From Glaciozyma antarctica PI12 (lineage: Eukaryota; Basidiomycota; Microbotryomycetes; Kriegeriales; Camptobasidiaceae), in assembly GCA_002917775.1 (NCBI GenBank), contig KZ627154.1:499474-563473 (forward strand): DNA of 64,000 bases, read 5' to 3'. The notes below the pieces were generated by a model that was given only the letters and a program-made list of their open reading frames with translations, had not been told where the DNA came from and made no database searches. Made by a program: the position numbers and the translations under genes. This document shows positions 1-11,826 of the stretch, in pieces; position 1 is the first letter of the stretch, and each line of letters opens with the position of its first letter.

Positions 1-646
1 CCNNNTCAACCTCGATCAACCGCAGCTGCCCGTAGCTCGCTCAGCAAGCTCAATGTGCGCGCATTCTCTTCGGGCTGCGAAGGTCCTCGGCTCACGCTTC
101 ACTCTAATAGGTCCCGCCGCAACCCCTTCCTCCATCTTTCACCCCTTCTTCCGTTGTAATAACCCCCCCCCCCCCCCATCTGTACTCAGCGAAGCTAGAG
201 CGCCGTCAAGCACCACCTCTGCGCGCTCACCGACGAACTCGCTCCGGCTGTCTCCCCCAACTCGCTCTCTCCTGCTCTTTACCAGGCAGCCTCACCCGAC
301 GCTGCACGTTGAGAGGAACTAGCTCGCTGCCCTAATCAAGCTTTGTTCGCCGCTCCGGAGATCTACAACAGCGGGACGAGACGCAGGATCTCGCTGCCGA
401 GCTTCGCACTCCCCACTCTTTCTCTATTTACCACACACCGCTCGCGAGCCACTCAACGCTCAGCTCGCTTACTCTGCAGCTTCTCCCGCTGAAACCCTGC
501 ACTTCCGTAGGCCCCTCTCCCAAAGCAAAAGCGAGAGATTCTGTTGGTCAACTTGAATCTGGCTGCTACTTCAGCGAGCTACTACTTTGCCGCTGGGCTA
601 GTTGCTCTTTCCTGTGCTCAGCCTCAGCCACACTCCGCCCTGCAAG
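1..646. other. Upstream region of the NDUFS7 gene with assembly gap and poly-C run
   Basis: No gene is supported here. Bases 3-5 are N, so the window begins at a gap. A run of 15 C lies at 163-177. The rest is a pyrimidine-rich stretch that probably holds the promoter and 5' leader of the complex I gene that follows. No convincing TATA box was seen. Confidence 0.5.
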
Positions 647-1770
<1,124 letters not shown>

Positions 1771-2409
1771 AGTGTGGAATGCGCGTTGGAGTTTTGATTT
1801 CGAGGGAGAGGAGGGAGGGGACGATTCTGCGTGGATTGGTTGTGCTACTCGGACGGGCGAGGCTTCGGTTCTCATCCTCGCTCATTTACGTCGTCAATGC
1901 TTCCTGCGGGATCGGAAACGAGGTCTGCGACAGCTACACAACGGGTCGCTCGATGCATCTTCGCGGCTAGGCATCCATTCTCCTTGGGTTCCTCTTCCTC
2001 CTCCCTGTTTGCTCGCCATCTCAAGGACCTCAAGGACGGTGCGCGCCTTTGTGCCGATCCCAACCCTCCAAGCCGACGGTCGCTTGCTTGCTCTCGGTGC
2101 TCTCGAGCTGAGGAGGATACCGGATTCCGAGGTGGATCCGAGGTAGGACCTCGGCTCCTATACGAGCAGAGACGAGCAGTTAGCCTTTGGAAAGCCGAAA
2201 GCGCCGTCTAGACCTCTCTCCCACGAGCAGGACCTTCAAGCTGCGAGCTGCACCATCAAGCAGTCCACGTTGGTCCATCGCAAGAAGCTCATGCTCCACT
2301 CTTTGCACCCGCACTCTGCGCCGCTCCCATCCCTCCTCTAATCTCGTACGCCCCCTCCATCATCTTCGACCTCTGGTTCAGATTCGTCGCCCAGAACCTG
2401 GCGTACTTA
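1771..2409. other. Convergent intergenic region
   Basis: About 640 bases between two convergent genes. It holds their 3' untranslated regions. Open frames here are short, proline/serine- or arginine-rich and without recognisable domains, so no gene is called. Confidence 0.5.
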
Positions 2410-3126
2410 TCAGCCCTCGCTCCCACCAAAGAACCGAAAGAAAGCGCACCTCATCACCTCCTCCCACTCCTCGCTCCCTCTCAGCATCCCCTCCCCCTTC
2501 CCCAGTCCATGCTCCTGAACGTTCTCAAACCCTTTCCTCCAACTCGAAACCCCTACACTCCTCTCCTCCCCCTTCCTCACCCCCACCAACACCTTCGTCC
2601 CCACCTTCTTCCCCACCGTCGGATGACTCAACAAAGGCGCCGAGATAGCCACCAGACTCCCTAGTGGCTCTTTCCCAAGTCGAGCCCACGCGAGCGCCAG
2701 TTCTCCAGCACAACTCCCCCCCTGCGCGTAACCAAACAAGTGGATCTCAGAGGCGTTCCACCCCGGCCCTGGCGCCGACTCCGTCAGGTGCTTCAAGAGG
2801 TTGAGGAGGAGTTGGAGCGTCTTGGCAGGGTTGGGGTTGGGGATGAGTTCGCCTAGCTCGTCGAAAGAGTGCCACCACTGGTACGCGGGTTCTTCGAGGA
2901 GAGGAACTTGTAAGGGAGCTTGGAGGGAGAGAGTGGAAGTTTGGGGGAGGGAGAGAGAGTGGGAGAGAGTGGTGAAAGGGAGGTGGGTGTCGCCGAGGCC
3001 GTGGAAGAGGATCAGGAGGTTGGAGGGGGAGGGGGAGGGGGTGTAGGAGTGGATGCAGGAGGTTGTGGGAGGGGCGTGGTGCGGTGCTGGTGCTGTAGGG
3101 GTGAGGTCGAAGTGAGGTGTTGACAT
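2410..3126 (-). CDS. Phospholipase/carboxylesterase-type alpha/beta hydrolase, probably catalytically dead
   Basis: Single-exon gene of 238 codons with the alpha/beta hydrolase fold of acyl-protein thioesterases. ILFHGLGDTHLPF near residue 40 is the oxyanion-hole strand, and YQWWHSFDE lies near residue 85. The nucleophile elbow reads LFGYAQGGSCAGE: the usual G-F-S-Q-G serine is replaced by alanine (codon GCG near 2741). The Asp normally found after the later strand (G-x-x-D-x-x-V-P) is not evident in VLVGVRKGEERSV. I infer a pseudoenzyme or a binding or regulatory role; the substrate is unknown. The family level is fairly sure, the activity is not. It is divergent from the TCD gene, with about 330 bases between the starts. 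Confidence 0.8.
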   Translation of the reverse strand: MSTPHFDLTPTAPAPHHAPPTTSCIHSYTPSPSPSNLLILFHGLGDTHLPFTTLSHSLSLPQTSTLSLQAPLQVPLLEEPAYQWWHSFDELGELIPNPNPAKTLQLLLNLLKHLTESAPGPGWNASEIHLFGYAQGGSCAGELALAWARLGKEPLGSLVAISAPLLSHPTVGKKVGTKVLVGVRKGEERSVGVSSWRKGFENVQEHGLGKGEGMLRGSEEWEEVMRCAFFRFFGGSEG

Positions 3127-3459
3127 CGTGCGCGAGTCGAGTGGCGTGAACGAGTCAGAGTGGTGTGAGGGAGAGCTCCGAATTCCGACAGTGAGCTCAC
3201 TCGGAGATGGCTCTTCTTCAGCTGGTGCTGCTCAGCTGTTGTTCAGTCCCCTTGTAACGAGTGCATAAATCAGTCGAACTCTGCACCATTCCAGTCTGAG
3301 CGACCTGGCGAGAGACAAGAGCAACCTCGTAGCTCGTTCGGCGAGACGTCTTTCTCCCTCCTCCCTCTCCCCATCCGCCCTGAGCGCCAACCACCAGCTG
3401 GGCCAAACCACCTCCTTCCTGACCTCCCTCCTCTACGAACGGCAAGGCCCTCGCATGCA
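3127..3459. promoter_or_regulatory. Divergent promoter between hydrolase-like gene and TCD gene
   Basis: The two start codons face away from each other across 333 bases, so this segment must contain both promoters. I see no clear TATA box or known operator. Confidence 0.4.
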
Positions 3460-5376
3460 ATGTCCACCTTCTTCTCCCGCCTCGACACGACCTTCCGCTC
3501 TCCCTCCTCCCGCGTAGCCCTCATCGCCGTACTCTCCACCGCTCTCACCGCCGGAACCATCCTTTCCACCCAAGCCGTCCGTCGGCGTACTCGGCGCCTA
3601 CGACTACGGGACGAAGTGGAGCAGCTGTTGGATGCAGAGGAGGAGGAGGAGGAGCTGAAGCCGGAGAAGGGGAAGGGGAAGGGGAGGAGGAAGACGAGTG
3701 AGGTGATTATTAGGGAGAGCTTGGCGAGGAACTATGTTTTCTTTGGCGAGGAGGGGATGGAGAAGATCAGAGGGAGCTTTGTCGTGGTGGTTGGGCTGGG
3801 AGGAGTGGGGGTGCGTCTCGTTTTGGGGTCAATGAGGATGAAGCTGATTGAGTTACGGCTCGCAGAGTGCGGCGGCGACGATGCTCGTGCGGAGCGGGGT
3901 GCAGAAGATCCGCTTGATCGACTTTGACCAGGTGTCCGTATCGTCGCTGAACGTGAGCTCAGTTCTTGCGAACGACCGAGGTGACAGCTGACGAGAATAC
4001 CGCAGCGACATGCGACGGCTACGCTGGCGCAAGTGGGGACGCCCAAGGTCACGAGCTGTGCGGATTACTTTGAAAGCATCGCACCGTGGGTTGAGGTGGA
4101 CGCGCGAGTAGAGCTCTTCGGGCAGGACGCAGCGGATGGGCTTCTGGCAGGTGAGTCCTTCTTCGTGCCGGACTACAACATATCTGACCCCTGCGCAGGT
4201 AACCCGGACTACGTTATCGACTGCATCGACAACATCGACTCCAAGGTCGAGCTGCTCGCGTACTGCCACTCGCACAAGATCCCCGTCTTCTCTTCTCTCG
4301 GAGCTGGAGCCAAGTCGGACCCTTCACGCATTCAGATCGGGTTCGTTCCTCGCTACTCTTCCCTCGCAGTCTCGCTGACAGGAAATGCCTCGGCAGCGAC
4401 ATCTCAGCGACTATCGAAGATCCCCTCGCTCGCTCCGTCCGACGTCGCCTGTACGTCCGCATTCTACTGTACGCTTTCGTAGCTCACTCATTTTCCATCG
4501 CAGCCGGATCCAAGGCGTCACCACCGGCATCGCGGTCGTCGTGCGTTCCTCTCCTCTCACATCCCTCTCCCATCTAACGCTTCACAATCACAGTACTCGA
4601 CTGAAAAGCCTCGCCCCGAAATCGCTCTCCTACCACTACCAGAGGAGGAGTTCCAAAAAGGCAAGGTCGACGAACTCAGTGCGATCGCCAACTTCCGCGT
4701 AAGGATCCTGCCCGTCTTGGGTCCTCTACCAGCGATGGTATGTCGTTCTTTTGCTTCGCGAGGATATCGAGCTGATGCGGTGTCGCAGTTCGGAAACGCA
4801 GCAGCGGCGTACGTGCTTCAGATCCTCGGAGGCTTCCCAATGGAGCCTCTGCCCGTCAAGTGCGTTCCCCTCCCCCTCGTTGCTCGCAGATACTTATTTC
4901 ACCGCAGGAACCGGCACAAGATGGCTACAACGATGCACAAGCGGCTCACAGCGCTCGAATTCAAGCTCACTGGAGCCACGTCCGTCTCTTCTCCTCCCTC
5001 GTCCCAGTCGCGTGCTGATCGCTCGAGCAGTAAGCTGCCGATAGGAGAGGAGGACGTGCTCTACTTCTTCGAAGAGATTCACCGAGCTCGCTCCGTCGCA
5101 CCGCCGTACTTCATCCCTTCTCAGCCGAGCATGATGCGATGGCGCAAGGACCGTGGACTCGCCTGGGACAACATCGTCGTCTTCGAGCGCGACGAGGGGA
5201 ACCTGTGAGTTGACGTTCTTTTGCAGGGGTCGGAGCGAGGACTGAGATCGTGCAGGCACGAGGAACATTGCTTGAGAGGGGATGAGGATCCCGAGATTTA
5301 TTGGGGGAAGGAGGTGACGGCGTTGGTCAAGAGGAGGACGGAGGAAGAGCGGAGGTTGAGGCACTATCGGCTATGA
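3460..5376 (+). CDS. tRNA threonylcarbamoyladenosine dehydratase (TCD1/TCD2, E1-like fold)
   Basis: E1/ThiF-family enzyme that cyclises t6A37 in tRNA to ct6A using ATP. An N-terminal hydrophobic stretch (residues ~20-40, RVALIAVLSTALTAG) fits the outer mitochondrial membrane anchor of yeast Tcd1/Tcd2 and is followed by an acidic/basic linker. The nucleotide-binding motif GLGGVG is followed by ATMLVRSGVQKIRLIDFDQ, then VIDCIDNIDSKVELL and SSLGAGAKSDPSRIQIGD. Late motifs include GNAAAAYVLQILGG. Introns are short (about 50 nt) with typical branch sites. The protein closes with EERRLRHYRL before TGA at 5374. The gene converges on the mitochondrial hypothetical gene, with 113 bases between the stop codons. 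Confidence 0.92.
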
Positions 5377-5489
5377 ACGAGGTGTTCGCGGAAGTAGTGG
5401 CGCTTCGGACTGCTCTCTCAATCTCTCGTCTGCGACGGCGCAGGTGCACTGACTCAAGCTCGTCGTTCCAACAAATGCCTACAACCAAG

Positions 5490-6277
5490 CTACTGCTCTT
5501 TCCCCTCCGCTCCCTCCTCTCCAGGCTTCCCAACCACGAACGTCTCGCTCTGGAACCTGATCGTGATCGTGTGTCCCAGGGGATCAATCTCGCTCCTATC
5601 CGCCCTAACATCTTGCTCGCTCTCCGTCTCCGTCTCCACGCTCCCAGCCTCCGTCATCTTCCCCTCCTTCGTCGCTCCCTGCTCCGTCGTCGCCTTGACA
5701 CGCTCCGCCGCCTTCTCCCCTTCCTCCGCCTTCTCCCCCTTCATCGGCTGCTCCCCCTCCGCCAACCTCTCCACCCCACCCTCCTCCGTCTCCCAAGCCA
5801 GCCTTGGCAGCGTGAACGAGATGGAGTTCAACAGCGGCTCGATCGCCTCCTTAAGCTCCTTGACAATCTCGTCGCTCTCCTTCGGGTCGGCAGGGTGCGT
5901 CTCAGTAGTCACGATTCCATTGACGTTCTTCGTCGTAGTCGTCATGCCATTCTGCGTCGTCGAAGTGATGAACGTGTACCCCGGGGTGCCTGGAGGGGGT
6001 TAGCGAGCGCGACCGAGATGGAGGACGGGGACGGACTGGGGAGGTCGATCTTGATGTGGTGGAAGAGGGGGTCCGAGAGCTCCGCTTTGGTTTCCTGAGG
6101 AGGAGGGGGCGATTCGGCGGGAGTCGACTTGAAGGTGCGAAGGAGGGATGGTGCGACGAACGCCGAGCTGGAGCTGCGAAGGGGACGTTAGCGAGGGCTT
6201 GGGAGGGAGTGAAGGGAAGCCTACCTGAGCGTCGAGCGGAGAACCACCTTGCGGAGGGGCTGGAAGGATTTGAGCAT
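5490..6277 (-). CDS. Hypothetical mitochondrial protein
   Basis: Not recognised. The first exon (ATG at 6277) encodes MLKSFQPLRKVVLRSTL, an amphipathic Arg/Lys presequence. The second contributes APSLLRTFKSTPAES and DPLFHHIKIDLP. The third, from about 6000, contributes TPGYTFITSTTQNG, then SDEIVKELKEAIEPLLNS, a charged Glu/Lys/Thr-rich low-complexity stretch, and GHTITIRFQSETFVVGKP near the end. The second intron uses a GTCCGT donor and is only about 47 nt. Frames agree across all junctions. I infer a matrix or inner-membrane location from the presequence only; function unknown. Confidence 0.65.
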
Positions 6278-6540
6278 CCTGAAGCGTATGGTTAGAGGAA
6301 GAGTAGGGGGAAGGCAGAGGAAGAGAGGAAACCCCGAATCCCAACTCCGTGCGGACCTCGGTGCTCAGCTTCGCAGGGAGTGGAAACGAGGCTAGAAAGC
6401 TTTGCAGCAGTTTAGAAAGAGCAGTTCGACGCTGTTAGCAGAAGAAGAGAGCTCAGCGCTGCTCCACGCGTTCTCAAACAGCCTGAAACCGCCTCGAGGA
6501 GCTCGAGGAGCACACGTCCACAGCTTGGCTCCTCACCACG

Positions 6541-7230
6541 ATGTCGTCCTTCGCCTCCACCTCCCGCTGGTCCCTAGACTACTCAGCCCCACCGTACGCT
6601 CCTTCCCACCTGCTCAGGCTGACCGCTAACCCGCACGCGCAGCCCCAAGTCCGCCGTCCCCAACCCCCCCGGCTTCCTCCCTCCTCCTCCCAAGAACGCT
6701 CCCAAGAACGCCACGGCTCTCATCAAGCCTGTCGACCTTACGCAGCTACGGCAACAGAAGGCATGGGAGGTCGCGACGGCGCCTGCTAAGAACGTACCGA
6801 TGCAGGGTGCGTGTTCGTTGCTCTCGCGGAGGGAGGAGGGGCTGACGACCAGCAGCGTTCATGATGTATATGACTGGTGGAGGCGTACAGATCTTCTCTG
6901 TCATGTCCGTGTGGTTTCTGCTCAAGGGCGCCGTTGGAGGGATCTTTGGTGTTGAGAAGGGTGCGTTCTCCCCCTCCCCTCTCTCTCGGCGAGCTAACGC
7001 TTCTCACAGTGTTCTCCGCCTTCCCTACTGCCACCAAGCCCGATACGGTGGCACCCTCGTACCTCCAGCAGAAGGCTACGTTCGTGGCGTGCCAGGTCGC
7101 GCTCCTCGCGGTCGGGATGTGGAAGATGAACAATATGGGATTGCTGCCGACGCATAGCAGCGATTGGTTGGCGTTTAGGGAATGGCCGGTGTGGGAGGAT
7201 GTGACGAGTGTTAGTGCCGGATTGCATTAG
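6541..7230 (+). CDS. ER membrane protein complex subunit 4 (EMC4)
   Basis: Subunit of the EMC insertase, which inserts tail-anchored and polytopic membrane proteins at the ER. The spliced protein starts MSSFASTSRWSLDYSAPP and continues through a proline-rich segment with ALIKPVDLTQLRQQKAWEVA. Typical family signatures follow: MQAFMMYMTGGGVQIFSV and VWFLLKGAVGGIFGVEK, then a second hydrophobic helix, ATFVACQVALLAVGMWKMN, and the end motif NNMGLLPTHSSDWLAF. Two hydrophobic segments match the family. Four short introns are supported. It converges on VMA16. Confidence 0.93.
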
Positions 7231-7437
7231 GGCGATGGAGGTGTATTGAAGCTGCGTGGAGACCAGGACGTCCCCAGCTTTCGTGCCTTGCTGCTTCGTG
7301 TTCGACCCGCTCGTGACTGCTCATATCGGGACGTTGTGTGCACTGGTTGGGTGAGATGTAGGTACATTTCTCGATGCTGTGCTCCCTCCTGCGCTCCGCC
7401 TTTCCTCCTCGCCCTCTCCTCGCACCGTCTATCACCC

Positions 7438-8691
7438 CTACGCAAACTCCCCCGCCTTACCCGACTGCGCAACCAACGAACCATCAGCTCTATCCAGTCC
7501 CTGCTCTTTCACGCGTGCTACGCACCACCAGGAGCCCGACGATGAGTCCAAAGAGACCCCTGCGAACTTGCGTCAGCTGTCGCCCTCCGCACGTCGACTG
7601 GTTGGCGCCTCACAAGATCGAACTGAAGACCTCGATGACAAGAATTTTCACAACTGCACACTCGACGCATCAGCTCCACGCCCCGCACACCTCGAAACGC
7701 GGGAGAACCCACAAAGCGCTGCCCACGAAACTGCATCAGCTCCGCTCTCAATCCAAACAGCAGACGAGCTCACCAGGATCCGCCGCATCCGCCAACGCCG
7801 CATTACTCCCCGAGATTCCGACCGCCACACCGCAAAGGAGGTTGCAAGCTCCCATCGTTAGTCCTCCCCAGAAGAGGGAGAACCCCGTGTAGTAGTTCGC
7901 GGCAGTGTACAGCGTCTCCTGCGTCGGGGAGGAACCCAGCTTGGCGGAGAAGACGATTGCTGTGCGGAGTCAGTAGGGGAGGAGAGGAGGGGGAGGGGAG
8001 GACGGACAGCCGATGACGCCGTAGATGCCTACGACCTCGCAGAAGATGATACTGTCGCCTGGCATGAGTACGGAGAAGGTAGGCAGGGAGGAATGGACGG
8101 ACCTGATTAGGTTCTTCGTTCGGATCCGAGGCGCACGCACACCGCCGCCGAGGATGGAGGAGCCCGTCACCCAGATTCCCCTGAGCGATAGAGAGAAGTC
8201 AGCGCTGCTCCCGGATCCTTCCCAACCATCATGATCTCCCACTCTACCGTTTCCTGACCGCCCAGGGAGCGCACGCCGCGAGTAGCCCTCCCGCCCAGCC
8301 GCCAGCTCAGAGAGGTCCTCCCACCCCGTTCCCACCTCCCCACCTGCCAGCTCCCGCCAGAAGAGCAACTCACCATCCAGCACCCATCACACTAAGCCCA
8401 ATATTAAGCGCCACGCCCGTCAGCGCCCAAGCATACGGGCTCGTCTCCTCCAAGAACCCTCCGACATTGAACTGCGTCCCTACCCACCCCAGTGGGCATT
8501 AGCTGCTCGTCCCACCGCCTGCTGCTAGAAGGAAGGATGTACCGGAGCCAGTGAAGATGATGTAGAGCGCTGCTACGCCGATAGTGACGGACTGGGAGAG
8601 ATAGGAGTTAGCGCGGCGGAGGGCAGCGAGAGGGGGAGGAGGAACCTACGGTCAGGTAGGCTACGAGGCCGTAGGAGGAGTAGTACCCCAT
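7438..8691 (-). CDS. VMA16: V-type proton ATPase proteolipid subunit c'' (VMA16)
   Basis: One of the proteolipid ring subunits of the V0 sector, which moves protons across vacuolar membranes. The reading assembled from eight short exons starts [14 protein letters not shown], then [33 protein letters not shown] with [53 protein letters not shown], and [18 protein letters not shown]. The end is [11 protein letters not shown] followed by a 27-nt exon encoding SGKAGEFA. The buried glutamate lies in FCEVVGIYG, as expected for c''. Start and stop are both clear. The last small exons are only supported by splice signals and family likeness. Confidence 0.9.
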
Positions 8692-8971
8692 CTTGAGCTG
8701 TGGAGGAGCGTGGCAGGAGATGGTGGGAGGGAGAGGAGCGCGACGTCGGTTCGACGGACTTCGTCGCGGTGCGCTGAGCTGGGCCGTCACTGTCGAGCTC
8801 CGGTGGAGGTGGAACTGCTGCCAGGCGCCTCACTTGAATAGATTCAGAGATAACTGGACTGCTGGCGGCCTGAAGAGCTCGTTGCACCTGTCCAAAGCTC
8901 CTCCGCACCTAGCAAGCTGCGCTCGCTCCCAGCTCGTCCAGCTCGAAATCCTCGCACGTCCGGCACAAAAT

Positions 8972-10984
8972 CTACTTTGCGAAGCATTCATCTACTCCAC
9001 CGAGCTCTCGACCGCCTCCCTCAGCCCCTCTACCTCTTCCAGCACCTCCCTCACCAACCCCCTCTCCTGCTCCCTGCCCCCATGCACCCACGCATTCCCA
9101 CTCAACGGTCGCACCGACATCTCCGTCCACCCTCTCATCATCTTCTCCACCTCTTTCTCCGGCTTGGAACCGAGGACGAGGACCCAAATCGCATCGTACC
9201 CTCCCGCTGTGCGAAGGACGTCAGCTTGGGCGAGGGGAGGGAAGGAAGGACGTACCGCCTGGGACGCCGGCGCCGAGGACGCCTGGGAGGTGGCATTTGA
9301 GCTTTGAGCTGCGAGGTTTGCGAGGGAGGCTCGATGGGGACGTCCGAGGCTTCGCCCATTTCTCGCATGTACTTGCGCGTCGTCTATGCGACGAAGTCAG
9401 CTCGTGTGGCGGAGAGGGCAGGGAGAGCGTACGAGGATGTGTTCCCGGGCTGCTGAGAAGGGGTATTTGCTGGAGGAGAGCTGCGATAGATCGGGGTTAG
9501 CGACGAACGACGGAGGACGGGAAAGACGCACCTGGTCGCCGGTCTTGAGAGCTAGCGAATCGACTTCCTGCGCATACGCCACCGGATCCTCCTTCGCCAG
9601 CCGCGTAAGAGTGGCGAAACTCTCTGCGAGATCCGAGTTTGACTGCTTCAAAGCGTCCCACAACGCCTCCGCTACCACGCAACTCCGTCAGCTCCCCTTG
9701 CTTCGCACGGCCGCGAGTCGACGCACCTTTGGCAGGAGAAGCCTTCTTCCAGGCGAGCACCTTGCCAACCATGCTCGGGGTGTTGCTCCCCGCGTCGACG
9801 TCGGCGAGGACGAGAGTCGTCCCTGGCGGAAGAGCGAAGGGAGATACGCGAGCCGAGGTGGAGGGGGAGGTCCAGCGATCGTTGAATAAAGGCGAGAGAA
9901 TCGACAGGAGTCCCTTCGCCGTGAGCTGTACGAAGTATCAGTACGGTCTCGGCTGCGAGGAATGAGGAACGCACCTTTGTAGACTCGTTCGACGCGAGTA
10001 GGTCCCCGAGGCACTCGACTGCGAACCGCCTGTAAACCTGACTCCCCCAAACGGCCGCACTAACATCGAACCCGCTTCCCACCTTTCCCTGCGCCAGACT
10101 GTGCACGTACTGCGCGAGGTTGTGCACGAGGTGGAGCGTCGCCTTGTCGGGACTCGAGCTCGCGGTGGGTGCGAGAGCAGGGGCTACAGCGGGAGGGAGG
10201 GCCAGGAAGTGGAGGAAGAGAGCGGCGGTGAGAGAGGTGACCATGGCTGCGCTGCTGCCTAGGCCTGTCTTGTGGACTTGAGAGATGGGGCAGCCGAGGG
10301 GGGCGAAAGGGGGTGGTGGGGTGTCGTCCTGCCGAGGAATTAGGGGGGCAGATGGAAGAGAGAGAAGAGCGTACGGTGCGGGGTTGGGAGTAGAAGTCGT
10401 TGGAGCCGACGATGGTGATGAGGAGGGATGCGTGGCGCCCGGAGGGGTGGAGTGCGGAGGAGAGGAGGAGGGAGGAGGAGATGGACAGGTGAACGAAGGT
10501 GTTGGAGGAGGAGCTGTGGAGAAGCGTATCAGCTTGCTGTACACCTGCTCGGAGTTGTGTTCAGGGCGAAGCTCGCCCCGTGCATGGGACGCGAGCTCGC
10601 CGGCAGCACCAACAGGGCCCTGGCCCAGCGGTGGCTCCCTCAGGCTTAGCTACCCAGCTCCTCAACCGCCAAGGCCTATCGCACACGCTTGCTGGCCCTC
10701 TGCCTCCCCCAAGAACGCGCTGCTCACCTCTTGACCGCTTCCACCTCCCACTCGCCGTCCACCTTCCTCGCCGCGTAATCCCACCGCCCATCCGTAAATT
10801 GAGGGCTGATGACCGTAACGCCAAAGCTATCCTCCGTATCCTGTGCGGTCGGCGCGGGCTGAACGACGGTGTAGAAGCGAGAGGGGGTTGAGACGACGAA
10901 GCCTTGGTGAGCCGAGTCGAGGACGAGATACCCTCCTGCCAGGAGGACTTTGCCTGGACAAGAAATTACTGTGCTGCTGGACAT
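8972..10984 (-). CDS. ERG8: Phosphomevalonate kinase (ERG8)
   Basis: GHMP-family kinase that converts mevalonate-5-phosphate to the diphosphate in sterol and carotenoid precursor synthesis. The start is MSSSTVISCPGKVLLAGGYL, with the family's N-terminal PGKVLLAGGYLVLD motif. The ATP-binding loop is KTGLGSSAAMVTSLTAAL, followed by HNLAQYVHSLAQGKVGSG and GFDVSAAVWGSQVYRRF. Later pieces include LVLADVDAGSNTPSMVGK and a C-terminal domain ending SSVDECFAK. A proline/serine-rich insertion sits between exon one and the ATP loop. At least six introns. It runs in the same direction as VMA16, with 280 bases between; its ATG is divergent from the seven-helix gene. Confidence 0.93.
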
Positions 10985-11826
10985 GGTGCGAGAGCAGGAG
11001 CGCCGACCGGGAGGAGGTTGAAGAGCAACAGCGACTCGTGAACGCGTCCTTCCCGCTGTGGTGAGACGCCCGCCCTGCCCTTGCCTTCCTTTCAGTATGC
11101 TCGACTACGCAAGAACTCGCACCGTCTCCTGCTTTTCCTGCTCGAACGCTTCCCCACCCAGTCGCCTGCGCCTGCGCCGCCGCCTTTCGCGGAACCTCCC
11201 TCGGTTCCGTCAAGCACGACCATTGCAGACGTCCGCTGGAAGTAACGAGAGCCCCTTTACGCAAGCGACACGTCGTTTACTCGGCTGGAGTACGGGCTGG
11301 CAGTCCACCTCTCGACGATCTCGACCTGTCCTTGTTTGGTCTCGCTGCTCACATCCCCGAACGCGCAGATCCCTGGACGGTACTGCTCCTTGACTTCCTC
11401 GAACAGCGCCGAGCCGTCTGGATCAACCTCTGGCGCCACCGGGCGCTTGCTTGGAATGCTTGTCCCGAAGCTGGTTACCGAACCTCCGAGGTGCAGCAGC
11501 TGCGACCTTCGCCTCTCCCGACCAAGTCCAGATCGCAATAACAAAAGAGGACGAACGTCAAACAGTCTCAACGCTCAGCAAGCTCAGCGTCGCTAACGAC
11601 ACGACGTCGTTCTGATCATCTTGCGATGGATCGACCGTTGATCTTTTCGCGTGTTCCTGGACGAGCTGCCTTCCCTTTCCTCTCCTGCTCTTCTTCCACA
11701 GACGACGTACTCTCCCTCCGCCCGTGCTTGACGCACACTTTGACCTCCAGGTCCACGACACCCAGGCTCGCCTCGTCCGACTGCGCCAACTCAAGTCGGC
11801 ACTCGGGCTGCTCGCTGCTCGCAGCC
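10985..11826. promoter_or_regulatory. Divergent intergenic region, ERG8 and seven-helix gene
   Basis: About 840 bases between two divergent starts. It must contain both promoters. A 104-codon minus-strand frame lies at 11257-11571 but has no homologous feature I recognise. Nothing else is visible. Confidence 0.45.

Noticed and set aside
11257-11571. 104-codon minus-strand open frame in the ERG8 divergent region
   Set aside because: No recognisable domain, no splice-supported extension, and it overlaps expected promoter sequence of the plus-strand gene.
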